This document shows, in pieces, positions 16,801-23,631 of a stretch of 25,936 nt of DNA (position 1 is the first letter of the stretch; each line of letters opens with the position of its first letter). Origin of the DNA: an uncultured Prevotella sp. (GTDB lineage: Bacteria > Bacteroidota > Bacteroidia > Bacteroidales > Bacteroidaceae); assembly GCF_900549175.1 (NCBI RefSeq), contig NZ_URNN01000034.1, forward strand, positions 1-25,936, given 5' to 3'. The notes beneath the pieces were generated by a model. That model saw only the letters and a program-made list of their open reading frames with translations. It was not told where the DNA came from and ran no database searches. The translations under genes and the position numbers were made by a program.

Positions 16801-17952
16801 ACCGGTGTTGAAAAAACAATTAATAAACCAATATGCGGAATAACAACATTTATTGATAAATATCCAAAGGGAGAGACTCTTACATATTATATATCGTATA
16901 AAGAAGAATCTGCTTTATTGGAATCTTATAATAATCAACTAAAGGGAAATTTTTTACCAATATTCTTGACGGAGAAGCAAAAAGAAGAAAATAAAAGGAG
17001 GTATGTGAAAAAATGGGGATACGGGTATGCTGATTATAAAGCATCTATACAAAAGGCAATTTATCGTATGTGTATTATTGGACTGATAGACGATTTTACG
17101 GAGGATTATGCTCAAAGAAAATTCCGTATTACAACAATTTGTCAGGACAATTCACACTATTATGAGTATCTCAGTTCTTATTATCGCAAATACTATTCCG
17201 AAGATAGAGTAGAGTCGATGATTGGGGAAGTTAAACAGATGTCGCAAAGCGAGGGTGTCATCATGGCTTGTTTGAAGCATCTTACTTCGTTTATTTACAG
17301 AAGTATTGCAGACAAAAGGGCTAGAGGAATATTGGATATGGAGCAATTCTGCAATATGGCAATTACTTCAAACAAGGATTGGAAAGAAACGAATGAAGAT
17401 TTAAAAGATTTCATTTATTACTATTTCAACTCTAAATATGCCAGAGAAGGATTTGTTACTTATGATGCAAGTATAAAACAAGAAATACCATTTTCTCTCA
17501 AAGATGATACCAATACAGATTTTCATTTAGAAAGCGAAACGACGAGTTTTGAACTTGTCAAGAAATATGCGAGGGTCGTTGATGCTGACATAGTGAACAA
17601 TGATGCTCAAAAAGATAACGTAAAGCACTTACAAGGTGCGGTTCGACTTATACGTAGAGCTGCTGTAGAAATGAATCCAGTTCTAAATTTGCTAAACATT
17701 TTCTGTACATTATTCCTTGGACAACAAGAAAATGAGATGTTAGAAGAAGAAATTTGCAATGACTACGAAGAAGTTATGGAATACTATACTTCAAAAGACA
17801 ACCTGAAGATTCTTGATGAATATGCAGACCTGCTTATAAGCCATGCGGCAATTGATGAATCCAGAAAGGATTATCTTCAAAAGTTGTCTACCTATATTCA
17901 ATTGAAAAGGCATTTAAATAATTTTAAAAATATCGTATCTAAATACAAATAA
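13822..17952 (+). CDS. Cassette gene 3: SAM-methyltransferase-like domain fused to a RecQ-type helicase
   Basis: A 1376-residue protein. An N-terminal class I methyltransferase-like domain (about 85-280) has VFDWGCGQGIGS at about 96-107 as motif I, ITLEEPSD as the acidic end of strand 2, and IHIFSNILDIESV downstream. A linker region of about 290-520 is unrecognised. The helicase core has QLPIL..LLPTGGGKS with Walker A at about 549-556, VVDPLKGLMKDQ (Ia), VIDEVHCVSEWGHDFR (DEVH box near 656, then the RecQ-type aromatic-rich loop), FGLTATAS (III), ATKAFGMGIDKSNVR (V), and QEAGRAGRD near 916 (VI). An insertion with FCPRAENCSGG lies between the two RecA-like lobes. About 430 C-terminal residues are unrecognised; I see no RQC or HRDC motif. 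It likely unwinds DNA using ATP; whether the N-terminal domain methylates anything is open. It is the core of the operon. Confidence 0.85.
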   Translation: MYQDNIREYSPLTIDNIIHMAETDMPQGFRSMPWKYCDALGRTLKHGTAILETEELCSAYLAAYGRMHRKKLYFALDRSKEKGNFPYHELRSGVEVFDWGCGQGIGSMAVIENLRNEGLLSCLKKITLEEPSDIARARAVQHVKYALCTDSGVIIKQYSEYLPSDNNIANTIQDIAVEQPCAIHIFSNILDIESVSLKGVSKLITSSGVKHIVLCIGPANLNESRINAFKNYFKDKDIQVFADYRETRFGKHQNGRDYGCLIKSFAFSLNSAESVLRKYKCFAPVQLYAFYAETIPNQRQKNIGEGAFEVMAPFDMTVRKSLNPIFALVSNLISRGIPTYASEYIITALSHRNEREMETSLKTIARIQKTIVEAMIMGRLCIQSEEWNVLIIEDGTDVAEIAVKDFMEMYNNLIAMTEDYDNMSLPHINVVKSSSAKVDEIFDMIVDVSAIKYGDSEHMGFSKYKAKNDCYFIVRSSQSIYEPRILYTTERIKYKSFVEKESNGKYIINEVTASHLRYFLRLIFRKEDFRPGQLPILNRALSLKSVIGLLPTGGGKSLTYQLAAMLQPGVTLVVDPLKGLMKDQYDGLLNTGIDCISYINSDITSDKEEAYRREQALTGSQIQIMFLSPERLSIHRFREVLRSMRESGVYFSYGVIDEVHCVSEWGHDFRLAYLHLGRNLYNYVLPKKIEGADNHISLFGLTATASFDVLADVERELSGSNSYSLEDDATVRYENTNRLELQYNIYHVDATNAGNDWSVSDIKEEILPQIIDETTKRLEEIQEENSINFIKRRFLERENISDQKIIQTILTSDIKIDVEKNWWNSSKTEVAGIIFCPRAENCSGGVPHVTGNLSGKGLKFITQYKGGDNTENQDIFLNGEANLMVATKAFGMGIDKSNVRMTFHMNYPGSLESFVQEAGRAGRDKKMALATIIYSSKKFSYQNIKTRLIQNFSADYITNKFFYDSNFLGEDFEIFVMKMLMTCHPVIISNEELTGVEKTINKPICGITTFIDKYPKGETLTYYISYKEESALLESYNNQLKGNFLPIFLTEKQKEENKRRYVKKWGYGYADYKASIQKAIYRMCIIGLIDDFTEDYAQRKFRITTICQDNSHYYEYLSSYYRKYYSEDRVESMIGEVKQMSQSEGVIMACLKHLTSFIYRSIADKRARGILDMEQFCNMAITSNKDWKETNEDLKDFIYYYFNSKYAREGFVTYDASIKQEIPFSLKDDTNTDFHLESETTSFELVKKYARVVDADIVNNDAQKDNVKHLQGAVRLIRRAAVEMNPVLNLLNIFCTLFLGQQENEMLEEEICNDYEEVMEYYTSKDNLKILDEYADLLISHAAIDESRKDYLQKLSTYIQLKRHLNNFKNIVSKYK

Positions 17953-17953
17953 C

Positions 17954-18361
17954 ATGATCGACGAAAAAATAAACAAAACATTATCCGAATTGGAAACCAA
18001 TCTTCGGAATATTGAATCAGCCCGTAAACAGGTTGAAAATACTGTCAATTCATATGAGGGGCTTGCGGCGGAAACTGCAAATTATGTGAAGAGTCTTTCT
18101 GACATAAGAGACAGTGTAAACGCTCTCATAATTGCCATTGGAAAAGATTATGAAAACAATACCGAATCATTTAGACGTGATTGTAAAGCTATTACAGATT
18201 CATGTGATGTTTTAATTTCTAAAATTGATAGCGCGGTGGAGGATACGACAAGTAAAATATCTTTTCAAATAGAAAGTTTCCATAAGAAATTTTTGTATGT
18301 CATTATATGTAATGTAGTTATTTGGATAACCCTGCTTGTTCTTTTCTTTATAAACAAATGA
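17954..18361 (+). CDS. Cassette gene 4: small coiled-coil protein with C-terminal membrane anchor
   Basis: A 135-residue protein. Residues 1-105 are predicted to be helical and heptad-like (KTLSELETNLRNIESARKQV, then ETANYVKSLSDIRDSVNALI), and residues about 110-133 form a single hydrophobic helix (FLYVIICNVVIWITLLVLFF) followed by INK. This is a tail-anchored layout with the coiled coil in the cytoplasm. It starts one base after the stop of the helicase gene. Family is unrecognised. In a defence setting a small membrane-anchored partner could be the effector or could tether the complex; that is inference. It is the last gene of the AT-rich block. Confidence 0.8.
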   Translation: MIDEKINKTLSELETNLRNIESARKQVENTVNSYEGLAAETANYVKSLSDIRDSVNALIIAIGKDYENNTESFRRDCKAITDSCDVLISKIDSAVEDTTSKISFQIESFHKKFLYVIICNVVIWITLLVLFFINK

Positions 18362-18457
18362 CAGGATGCGTATGTCTTAATTGCTTTCGGACTTATTGTC
18401 TCTTAAGTTTTTGTAACAGTTAAATGTATGAATTTTCAATGATTTCTTATATATACA

Positions 18458-19744
18458 TTATTCGTTCACAATAGTCTTTATCTTTTTATAGGCTATCTTT
18501 CTTCTTACCTCACGCTTGTGCCGTATATGCTGCAAGCGGCAGATGACCATGCGGCGTGACAGCTGTATCTGATGACGGTAGACGATGCAGGCCGTGATGA
18601 AATACACTACGGTTTGAATCCATAGTATGCGGTATTCGGGCAGTACGTCGTCAAGCGTTGCACCCATCGAACTGACACGTACGAAGGCCCGCACGCCGAA
18701 AGTGGACGGGAATAACCACGACACACCCTGCCAAACTCCCGGTATGTTGCTCTGCGGCCACGATACGCCTGACATGAACAGCAGAGGTACGGAGAAGAAC
18801 ACCACGAGCAACATCACATTCTCACGGTGGCGGATGAGGCACGACACGGTCATGCCAAAGAAGATGCAGGCGAGAAGATAGGGCAGCATGATGCCGACAA
18901 GCTCGGGAGCCTGTGCCATGGCCACAAAACCGAAAATGCGGGGAACCACCATGGTCAGATAGGCAGCCATGACGGTGTAAATCATGAAGTAGCACATCGA
19001 CTTGCCCGTCACGATGCGGAACACACCGCGGTAGTGACGGCTTATGGGTATCAGTTCGCGGAAGCGGTTGTCCTCGCGTGCCGTTCCCGCTGCCAGTCCA
19101 ATACCGAGCACCAGCGTCTGTTGCAGTATGAGCATAAGCACTCCCGGCAGTATGAAGTTGCCATAGCCTCCGGTAGGATTGAAAATCGGCACCTCCTCAT
19201 AATCCAGTGGCCGTGTGGCTATTTCGTCCTCGCGGTCGGTCATGTTTTCCATGGAGTGTATCTGTATGTCTGAGTTCATGTCCTGCGATACGGCCAGTGC
19301 CGTCTGGTAGACAGCCTTGTAGGCCAGCATCAGACTCATGTCGCAATAAACACCGACGGCGGTTTGCTCCATGCGGTTGATGTTTGTTGAGAAGTCGGAC
19401 GGAATGTAGTATATGCCTTTCACTTCCTGCCGGCCCATCAGCGTTTTCGCCTCCTCCATATTTGTGGCATGACACTGTATCCTGACATCCGGCGATGCGT
19501 CGCACCGGCGTACGAAATCGCGGCTCATTGCGCTGTGCGAGTCATCGACAACGGCCACGGGAACCTCGCGCGCCACTTCATTGTTGTATATCCATGAGTA
19601 GAGCAGGGGATAGGCAAGTGGTACGAGGATGAAGAAGATTATGACACCTTCATCGCGGAAAGTGCCTTTCATCTCCTGCGCCCATACGTGACAGGCGTCT
19701 TGGAGACCTTCCTTTATCCTATTTATAAATCCTTTGTTGCCCAT
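18458..19744 (-). CDS. ABC-2 type permease (second of pair)
   Basis: A 428-residue inner-membrane protein of the ABC2_membrane_3 / YhgE-Pip type. A membrane helix at about 34-52 (EGVIIFFILVPLAYPLLYSW) is followed by a large extracytoplasmic domain (about 55-195, starting with REVPVAVVDDSHSAMSRDFV) and then five further hydrophobic segments from about 198 to 400. It would form a heterodimer with the permease encoded just upstream (19809-21011) and export a substrate together with the HlyD-type adaptor and TolC-type channel. No ATP-binding subunit is encoded nearby. It is the last gene of the cluster and converges on the island operon with 96 bases between stops. Confidence 0.88.
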   Translation of the reverse strand: MGNKGFINRIKEGLQDACHVWAQEMKGTFRDEGVIIFFILVPLAYPLLYSWIYNNEVAREVPVAVVDDSHSAMSRDFVRRCDASPDVRIQCHATNMEEAKTLMGRQEVKGIYYIPSDFSTNINRMEQTAVGVYCDMSLMLAYKAVYQTALAVSQDMNSDIQIHSMENMTDREDEIATRPLDYEEVPIFNPTGGYGNFILPGVLMLILQQTLVLGIGLAAGTAREDNRFRELIPISRHYRGVFRIVTGKSMCYFMIYTVMAAYLTMVVPRIFGFVAMAQAPELVGIMLPYLLACIFFGMTVSCLIRHRENVMLLVVFFSVPLLFMSGVSWPQSNIPGVWQGVSWLFPSTFGVRAFVRVSSMGATLDDVLPEYRILWIQTVVYFITACIVYRHQIQLSRRMVICRLQHIRHKREVRRKIAYKKIKTIVNE

Positions 19745-19761
19745 ATATAGTTTCTTTTGTC

Positions 19762-19797
19762 TTTAACTCCTTTAGCTCCTCTAACTTCTTTAACTCC
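19762..19797. repeat. Four 9-bp tandem repeats between the two permease genes
   Basis: Units TTTAACTCC, TTTAGCTCC, TCTAACTTC and TTTAACTCC at 19762, 19771, 19780 and 19789. On the transcribed strand they read GGAGTTAAA-like units carrying purine-rich, Shine-Dalgarno-like GGAG. They fill most of the 64-base gap before the second permease start. Similar 9-base repeats occur between genes in other Bacteroidales as I recall. Confidence 0.8.
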
Positions 19798-19808
19798 TGA
19801 AAAAAGCC

Positions 19809-21011
19809 TCATGGAATATACACATAGTTGAGCATGACATTCTTCAGTTTGGCGAGTACCGTCACCGGAAGTACAGCGAAAGCGGTGAGCGCCACTACAT
19901 GCGGCCATGCGTCGGCGAGGGGGAAGCCGTTGAATATTACTGTCTGATAAATCATGAAATGATGGCGCAGCGGGAACAGCCACGACAGCGACTGCAACGG
20001 CGTGTCCATGGCCGTAACGGGAAAAGCCGAACCCACTATCGAGAAACTGAGCACCGCCCATAGCGAGCATGTGCTCATTGACAGGCGTAACGAAGGCATC
20101 AGTCCGAAGACGAATATGCCGAAGCCCTGTGCCGCCAGTACAGACAACAGTCCGAGCAGTATGATGGTGGACGTGCCGCCCGGATGGGGGAAGTCGAGCA
20201 CGCCGAACACATAGTACATATATCCGTATGTGATTGTAAGGAATATCAGTGTCTGCGGCAGTATCTTGCCGGCCATTGCCGCCACGATGTTGCCGCCGGC
20301 GGAGTGAATCCATTGGCGCGAGCGTCCGAACTTCAGTTCTGTTCCGATGGAGTAAGCTGTTATGAGGAATATGAACAACATTATCATGCCCGGCACGAGC
20401 ATGGTGCTGAGATAGATGTTGTAGTTGGTCCAGGGATTGGATATCTGGTGCAGGTCGATGGTTATCGGTTGCAGGAATGTGCGTATCTGCTCCGGTGTAT
20501 ATCCCTTGGCGGTCATGGTGGCCTGTCCCACGGCGGCACTGCCTAGTGTGGATATTGTTTTAAGGTCGCGGAAAAGCAATGCGCCCGACGTCAGTGACGC
20601 CAGGCTGTAGTAAAACGAAATTTTTGGTTGTCGGCTTGCCAGCATTTTGTCTGTGGTGCCTTTGGGAATATACAGAAACGCATATATCTCGTTGCGCTGA
20701 ATGGCGGTGCGTGCCTCGCTCACACTCGTATAGTGCGCCACCACACGGCTTGTCTGAAAGGCGTCGAGATTGCGTGTCAGCTTGCGCGATGTCGACGTGT
20801 TGTCAAGATCGACAACGCCGATGGGCATGTCCTGTGGCTGTCCCTCGTGCATGAGCGATGTGAAGAAGAACATGACGAGCAGCGGAAACACAACCATGCA
20901 GAACCAGTAGATAGGAACAGAGCGCAGGATGGCACATTCACGGCGTGCCACCTTGAGTGTATTGTGTATGTATTCTTTCCACCCCACGTTTTTTATGCCT
21001 TCTTGTTTCAA
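19809..21011 (-). CDS. ABC-2 type permease (first of pair)
   Basis: A 400-residue paralogue of the next permease with the same layout. A first helix at about 29-50 (IYWFCMVVFPLLVMFFFTSL) is followed by an extracytoplasmic domain starting with GVVDLDNTSTSRKLTRNLDA and running to about 190, then five membrane segments through about 390, including MLVPGMIMLFIFLITAYSIG. The VDxDxSxxSR-type motif after helix 1 is typical of YbhS/YbhR-like exporters. The start lies 25 bases after the adaptor gene stop. The substrate may be a drug, bile-acid-like compound or envelope component; the sequence does not say. Confidence 0.88.
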   Translation of the reverse strand: MKQEGIKNVGWKEYIHNTLKVARRECAILRSVPIYWFCMVVFPLLVMFFFTSLMHEGQPQDMPIGVVDLDNTSTSRKLTRNLDAFQTSRVVAHYTSVSEARTAIQRNEIYAFLYIPKGTTDKMLASRQPKISFYYSLASLTSGALLFRDLKTISTLGSAAVGQATMTAKGYTPEQIRTFLQPITIDLHQISNPWTNYNIYLSTMLVPGMIMLFIFLITAYSIGTELKFGRSRQWIHSAGGNIVAAMAGKILPQTLIFLTITYGYMYYVFGVLDFPHPGGTSTIILLGLLSVLAAQGFGIFVFGLMPSLRLSMSTCSLWAVLSFSIVGSAFPVTAMDTPLQSLSWLFPLRHHFMIYQTVIFNGFPLADAWPHVVALTAFAVLPVTVLAKLKNVMLNYVYIP

Positions 21012-21036
21012 TGCCGATGTTACACTCTATGAAGAC

Positions 21037-22026
21037 TTACCGCCGCTTGATGACGAGTGACATGCCCGGGCGCATGCCGTCCAGCTTTTCCACCGGGCGG
21101 GCCTTCACCTCAAACGTCTTCAGGTCATACTGTCCGTTGGCTTTCGTCGCTTTCCATACGGCGTAGCTTCCCTCGTCTTTCATGTAGTACACTTTCATGC
21201 GTATGTCTTTGCCGAAAGCGGGAGAGTAGGCCGTGAACTCGTCACCCACCTTCATACCCTCGAGCTGGTCTTCACGCACATTGAATGTTCCCCACATGTC
21301 GCTCATTACGGCTATTGTCATTATGGGCGAGCCGGTGCCTATCAGTTCGCCCACCTTGGGATAAACGTCGCTCACCTCGCCCTCCATCTGTGCCGTCTGT
21401 ACGGTTTCGTTGATGTACGACCTTACTTCTTCCACGGCACCGCGGGCGCGGTTCACCTGTGCCTGTGCTGCCATCTTCTCTTCGCGGCGTGCTCCGTTGC
21501 GTGCCATGTCATATTGGCTTTGTGCGGCTTTCATCTGGGCCTCCATCGCCTTGTAGTTGGCAAAGGCCTCGTCACGTTTCTGTGCCGTCATCACCCCCTC
21601 GTCGAAGAGGCGCTGTACGCGCTTGTATGACTTTTCTGCGATTTCCAGTCCGGCCTTGGCCTGTTGCAGCACCTGATATGCTCCGCGCACCTGCTCCTGC
21701 CGCGCTCCGGCCTTGGCCATGTCGTCCATGGCTGTCGCGGCATCCTCGGCACTGCGGGCCTGCACCATCTTGGCCTTTACGTCGGGAGCGTCGATGATGG
21801 CCAGTGTGTCGCCCACCTTCACATAGTCGCCCTCCTTGACCCTCAGTTCCAGTACACGGCCGGGAACCTTGCTCGACACCCTGTATTCTGTCACTTCCAC
21901 CTGACCTTGTATCACCTCGTCGTCGTGTCCGAGTGTGAAATATCCTATGAGAGCCACAATGACCACCACTGCCGTAAATCCCAGTATGGCCAGAAGGATG
22001 TTGTTATGTTGTGATTTTGCTGACAT
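21037..22026 (-). CDS. HlyD/EmrA-type membrane fusion (periplasmic adaptor) protein
   Basis: A 329-residue adaptor. A membrane anchor at about 10-30 (LLAILGFTAVVVIVALIGYF) precedes a biotinyl-lipoyl half (SSKVPGRVLELRVKEGDYV, about 50-80), an alpha-helical hairpin rich in Ala, Gln, Lys and Glu (about 80-205), and a beta-barrel part (SDVYPKVGELIGTGSPIMTI and on). It would link the two ABC-2 permeases in the inner membrane to the TolC-type channel. The gap from the TolC gene is 35 bases, and to the next permease 25 bases, so a shared transcript is likely. Confidence 0.92.
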   Translation of the reverse strand: MSAKSQHNNILLAILGFTAVVVIVALIGYFTLGHDDEVIQGQVEVTEYRVSSKVPGRVLELRVKEGDYVKVGDTLAIIDAPDVKAKMVQARSAEDAATAMDDMAKAGARQEQVRGAYQVLQQAKAGLEIAEKSYKRVQRLFDEGVMTAQKRDEAFANYKAMEAQMKAAQSQYDMARNGARREEKMAAQAQVNRARGAVEEVRSYINETVQTAQMEGEVSDVYPKVGELIGTGSPIMTIAVMSDMWGTFNVREDQLEGMKVGDEFTAYSPAFGKDIRMKVYYMKDEGSYAVWKATKANGQYDLKTFEVKARPVEKLDGMRPGMSLVIKRR

Positions 22027-22061
22027 AAGCTTGTTTTGTTATAGATGTGAATGTGTGTGGA

Positions 22062-23579
22062 TTATTTTTCTTCTAACAGGCCAAGTGCTTTCTTCATGTT
22101 CACCTGACTCAGTTTCATGTCTATCTCTGCGTCAATCTTTTGCGAACGTGCCTGAAGCCATGCCGTCTGTGCCTCCATCACCGTTGTGCTCTGTATCACG
22201 CCCTCCTTGAATCCGAGATTGGCACACCGCAGGTTTTCTTCGGCCCGCTTGATGTTGGCTTTTGCCATGTTCAGTCTTTTTGCCGATTCGCTGACACGGA
22301 ATGAGCTTTGGGTCACTTGCAGTTCCACTTTCTCGCGGGCTTCCTCCAGTTCCAGTTCGGCTATTGCCGTGGCACCTTTTGCCGCCCTCACCTTGTAGGC
22401 CACGTCACCCCAGTTCCATACGGGTACGGTCACGAGCACTCCCACGTTCCAGACACCTCCGAACTTTTTCTGGAATCCGTCGAACACATTGGGGTTGCTT
22501 ACCGAGTATCCTCCGAAGAGAGCCACCTTCGGCAGATTGCCGGCCTTGATTATGTTGGTGGCCTGCCGCCCCATGTCGGCCGTGTTCTGTAGCAGTCTCA
22601 GTTCGGGCCGTCTCCCGATGGCTTCGTCCATGCTCACCACGGGCGCTGTGTCGCTGACGGTTAGTTCGTCGCTGTTCTCGTCTGCCAGTACGGGACGTGC
22701 GTCAAGTGGCAGGCCGCACAGTTGGCAGAGCAACATCCGTGCCAGCACGAGACCGTTGTCAACCTGTGTCAGTGTCATTTCCGCCTCATTCACCTTCACG
22801 TCGACGCTCAACCCCTCCGAGCGTGTGGCCACACCTTCGTCTATCATCTTGTCAACGTCGGCGGCAAGCTGCTTCACCAGCGTGAGATAGTTTTCCGCCA
22901 ATTTGTGCTTTTGTTTCAGTGACACCACAGTCCAATAGGCGCGGTCGGTGTCGTAGATGGTGGCCTGGCGTGCGGCATCGGCGCTGTTTGCCGCCATCTG
23001 CTCTCCCAAAGCCGCCATCTTGTTCATGGCAACGATGCTTCCGCCCATGAATACCGGCTGTGTAACGGTTACCGAACCGGCAAAAATATTGCGTGTGTCG
23101 GTGCGGAAGGCGTCGACGATGCGCTGTCCCTGTGCGTTCAGACCCGACGCCAGGTCGTTCAGTCCGTTGCCGATATTGCCCTTTATCTGGTCGATGGAAG
23201 TGCCGAAAGCCGCCAGCTGCTCGTTTATGGCCCCTATCTGCGCCTCGCTCAGGTTTGCCCCGATGTTCTGTATCGAGCCTCCCAGTTCGGTGCCCACCAT
23301 TGTCCCGATGCCTGCCAGCGACGCTTTCTGGCTGCCGTTGAGTATGGATATTTCCCTGTTCGTATACATATAGCTGCCGGTGGCGTTTATTTGCGGCAGA
23401 TATTTTGTACGGGCAGACTTCCTTATGTTTTTCGCCACATTCTGTTTCATGCCGGATATGCTCAGCTGCTTGTTGTTGCGCAGTGCCAGCGCACGACAGC
23501 TGTCGAGGCTCAGCAGTTGCTGCGCTCCGGCCGGCAGTATGGTGCACGACATGACGAGAATTCCTATGATATGCTTCAT
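22062..23579 (-). CDS. TolC family outer-membrane efflux channel
   Basis: A 505-residue protein with a signal peptide (MKHIIGILVMSCTILPAGA, cleavage near residue 19) and the duplicated OEP layout. LLSLDSCRALALRNNKQLS is the first repeat start, and the second repeat begins near residue 300 (SMDEAIGRRPELRLLQ), ending with helices such as EEAREKVELQVTQSSFRVSE. Between about 70 and 160 there is a Gly, Ala and Asn-rich stretch (GTMVGTELGGSIQNIGANLS and on) longer than in E. coli TolC; it is where an extracellular loop of the barrel would lie. It forms the outer-membrane exit for the efflux complex encoded downstream. Confidence 0.92.
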   Translation of the reverse strand: MKHIIGILVMSCTILPAGAQQLLSLDSCRALALRNNKQLSISGMKQNVAKNIRKSARTKYLPQINATGSYMYTNREISILNGSQKASLAGIGTMVGTELGGSIQNIGANLSEAQIGAINEQLAAFGTSIDQIKGNIGNGLNDLASGLNAQGQRIVDAFRTDTRNIFAGSVTVTQPVFMGGSIVAMNKMAALGEQMAANSADAARQATIYDTDRAYWTVVSLKQKHKLAENYLTLVKQLAADVDKMIDEGVATRSEGLSVDVKVNEAEMTLTQVDNGLVLARMLLCQLCGLPLDARPVLADENSDELTVSDTAPVVSMDEAIGRRPELRLLQNTADMGRQATNIIKAGNLPKVALFGGYSVSNPNVFDGFQKKFGGVWNVGVLVTVPVWNWGDVAYKVRAAKGATAIAELELEEAREKVELQVTQSSFRVSESAKRLNMAKANIKRAEENLRCANLGFKEGVIQSTTVMEAQTAWLQARSQKIDAEIDMKLSQVNMKKALGLLEEK

Positions 23580-23631
23580 AAAACAGTATTTGGGTTATAC
23601 ACGGTTTGTTGTTTCTGCTCCCGGTAGCTTC

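Noticed and set aside
13822..17952. Ordinary housekeeping RecQ
   Set aside because: It is more than twice the usual length, has a methyltransferase-like N-terminal domain, shows no RQC/HRDC motifs and lies in an AT-rich operon with unrelated genes.
18376..18407. CTTAA/TTAAG pair followed by TTTTTG after the cassette as terminator
   Set aside because: A 5-bp AT stem with a 22-base loop is too weak to call.
8757..18442. Shared GTATGAAT near both island edges as attachment-site repeat
   Set aside because: Only 8 AT-rich bases in AT-rich sequence, with no integrase and no tRNA; chance is enough.
22852..23547. Long overlapping minus-strand frame inside the TolC gene
   Set aside because: Shadow frame with Arg/His-rich composition; the TolC frame has a signal peptide and family motifs.
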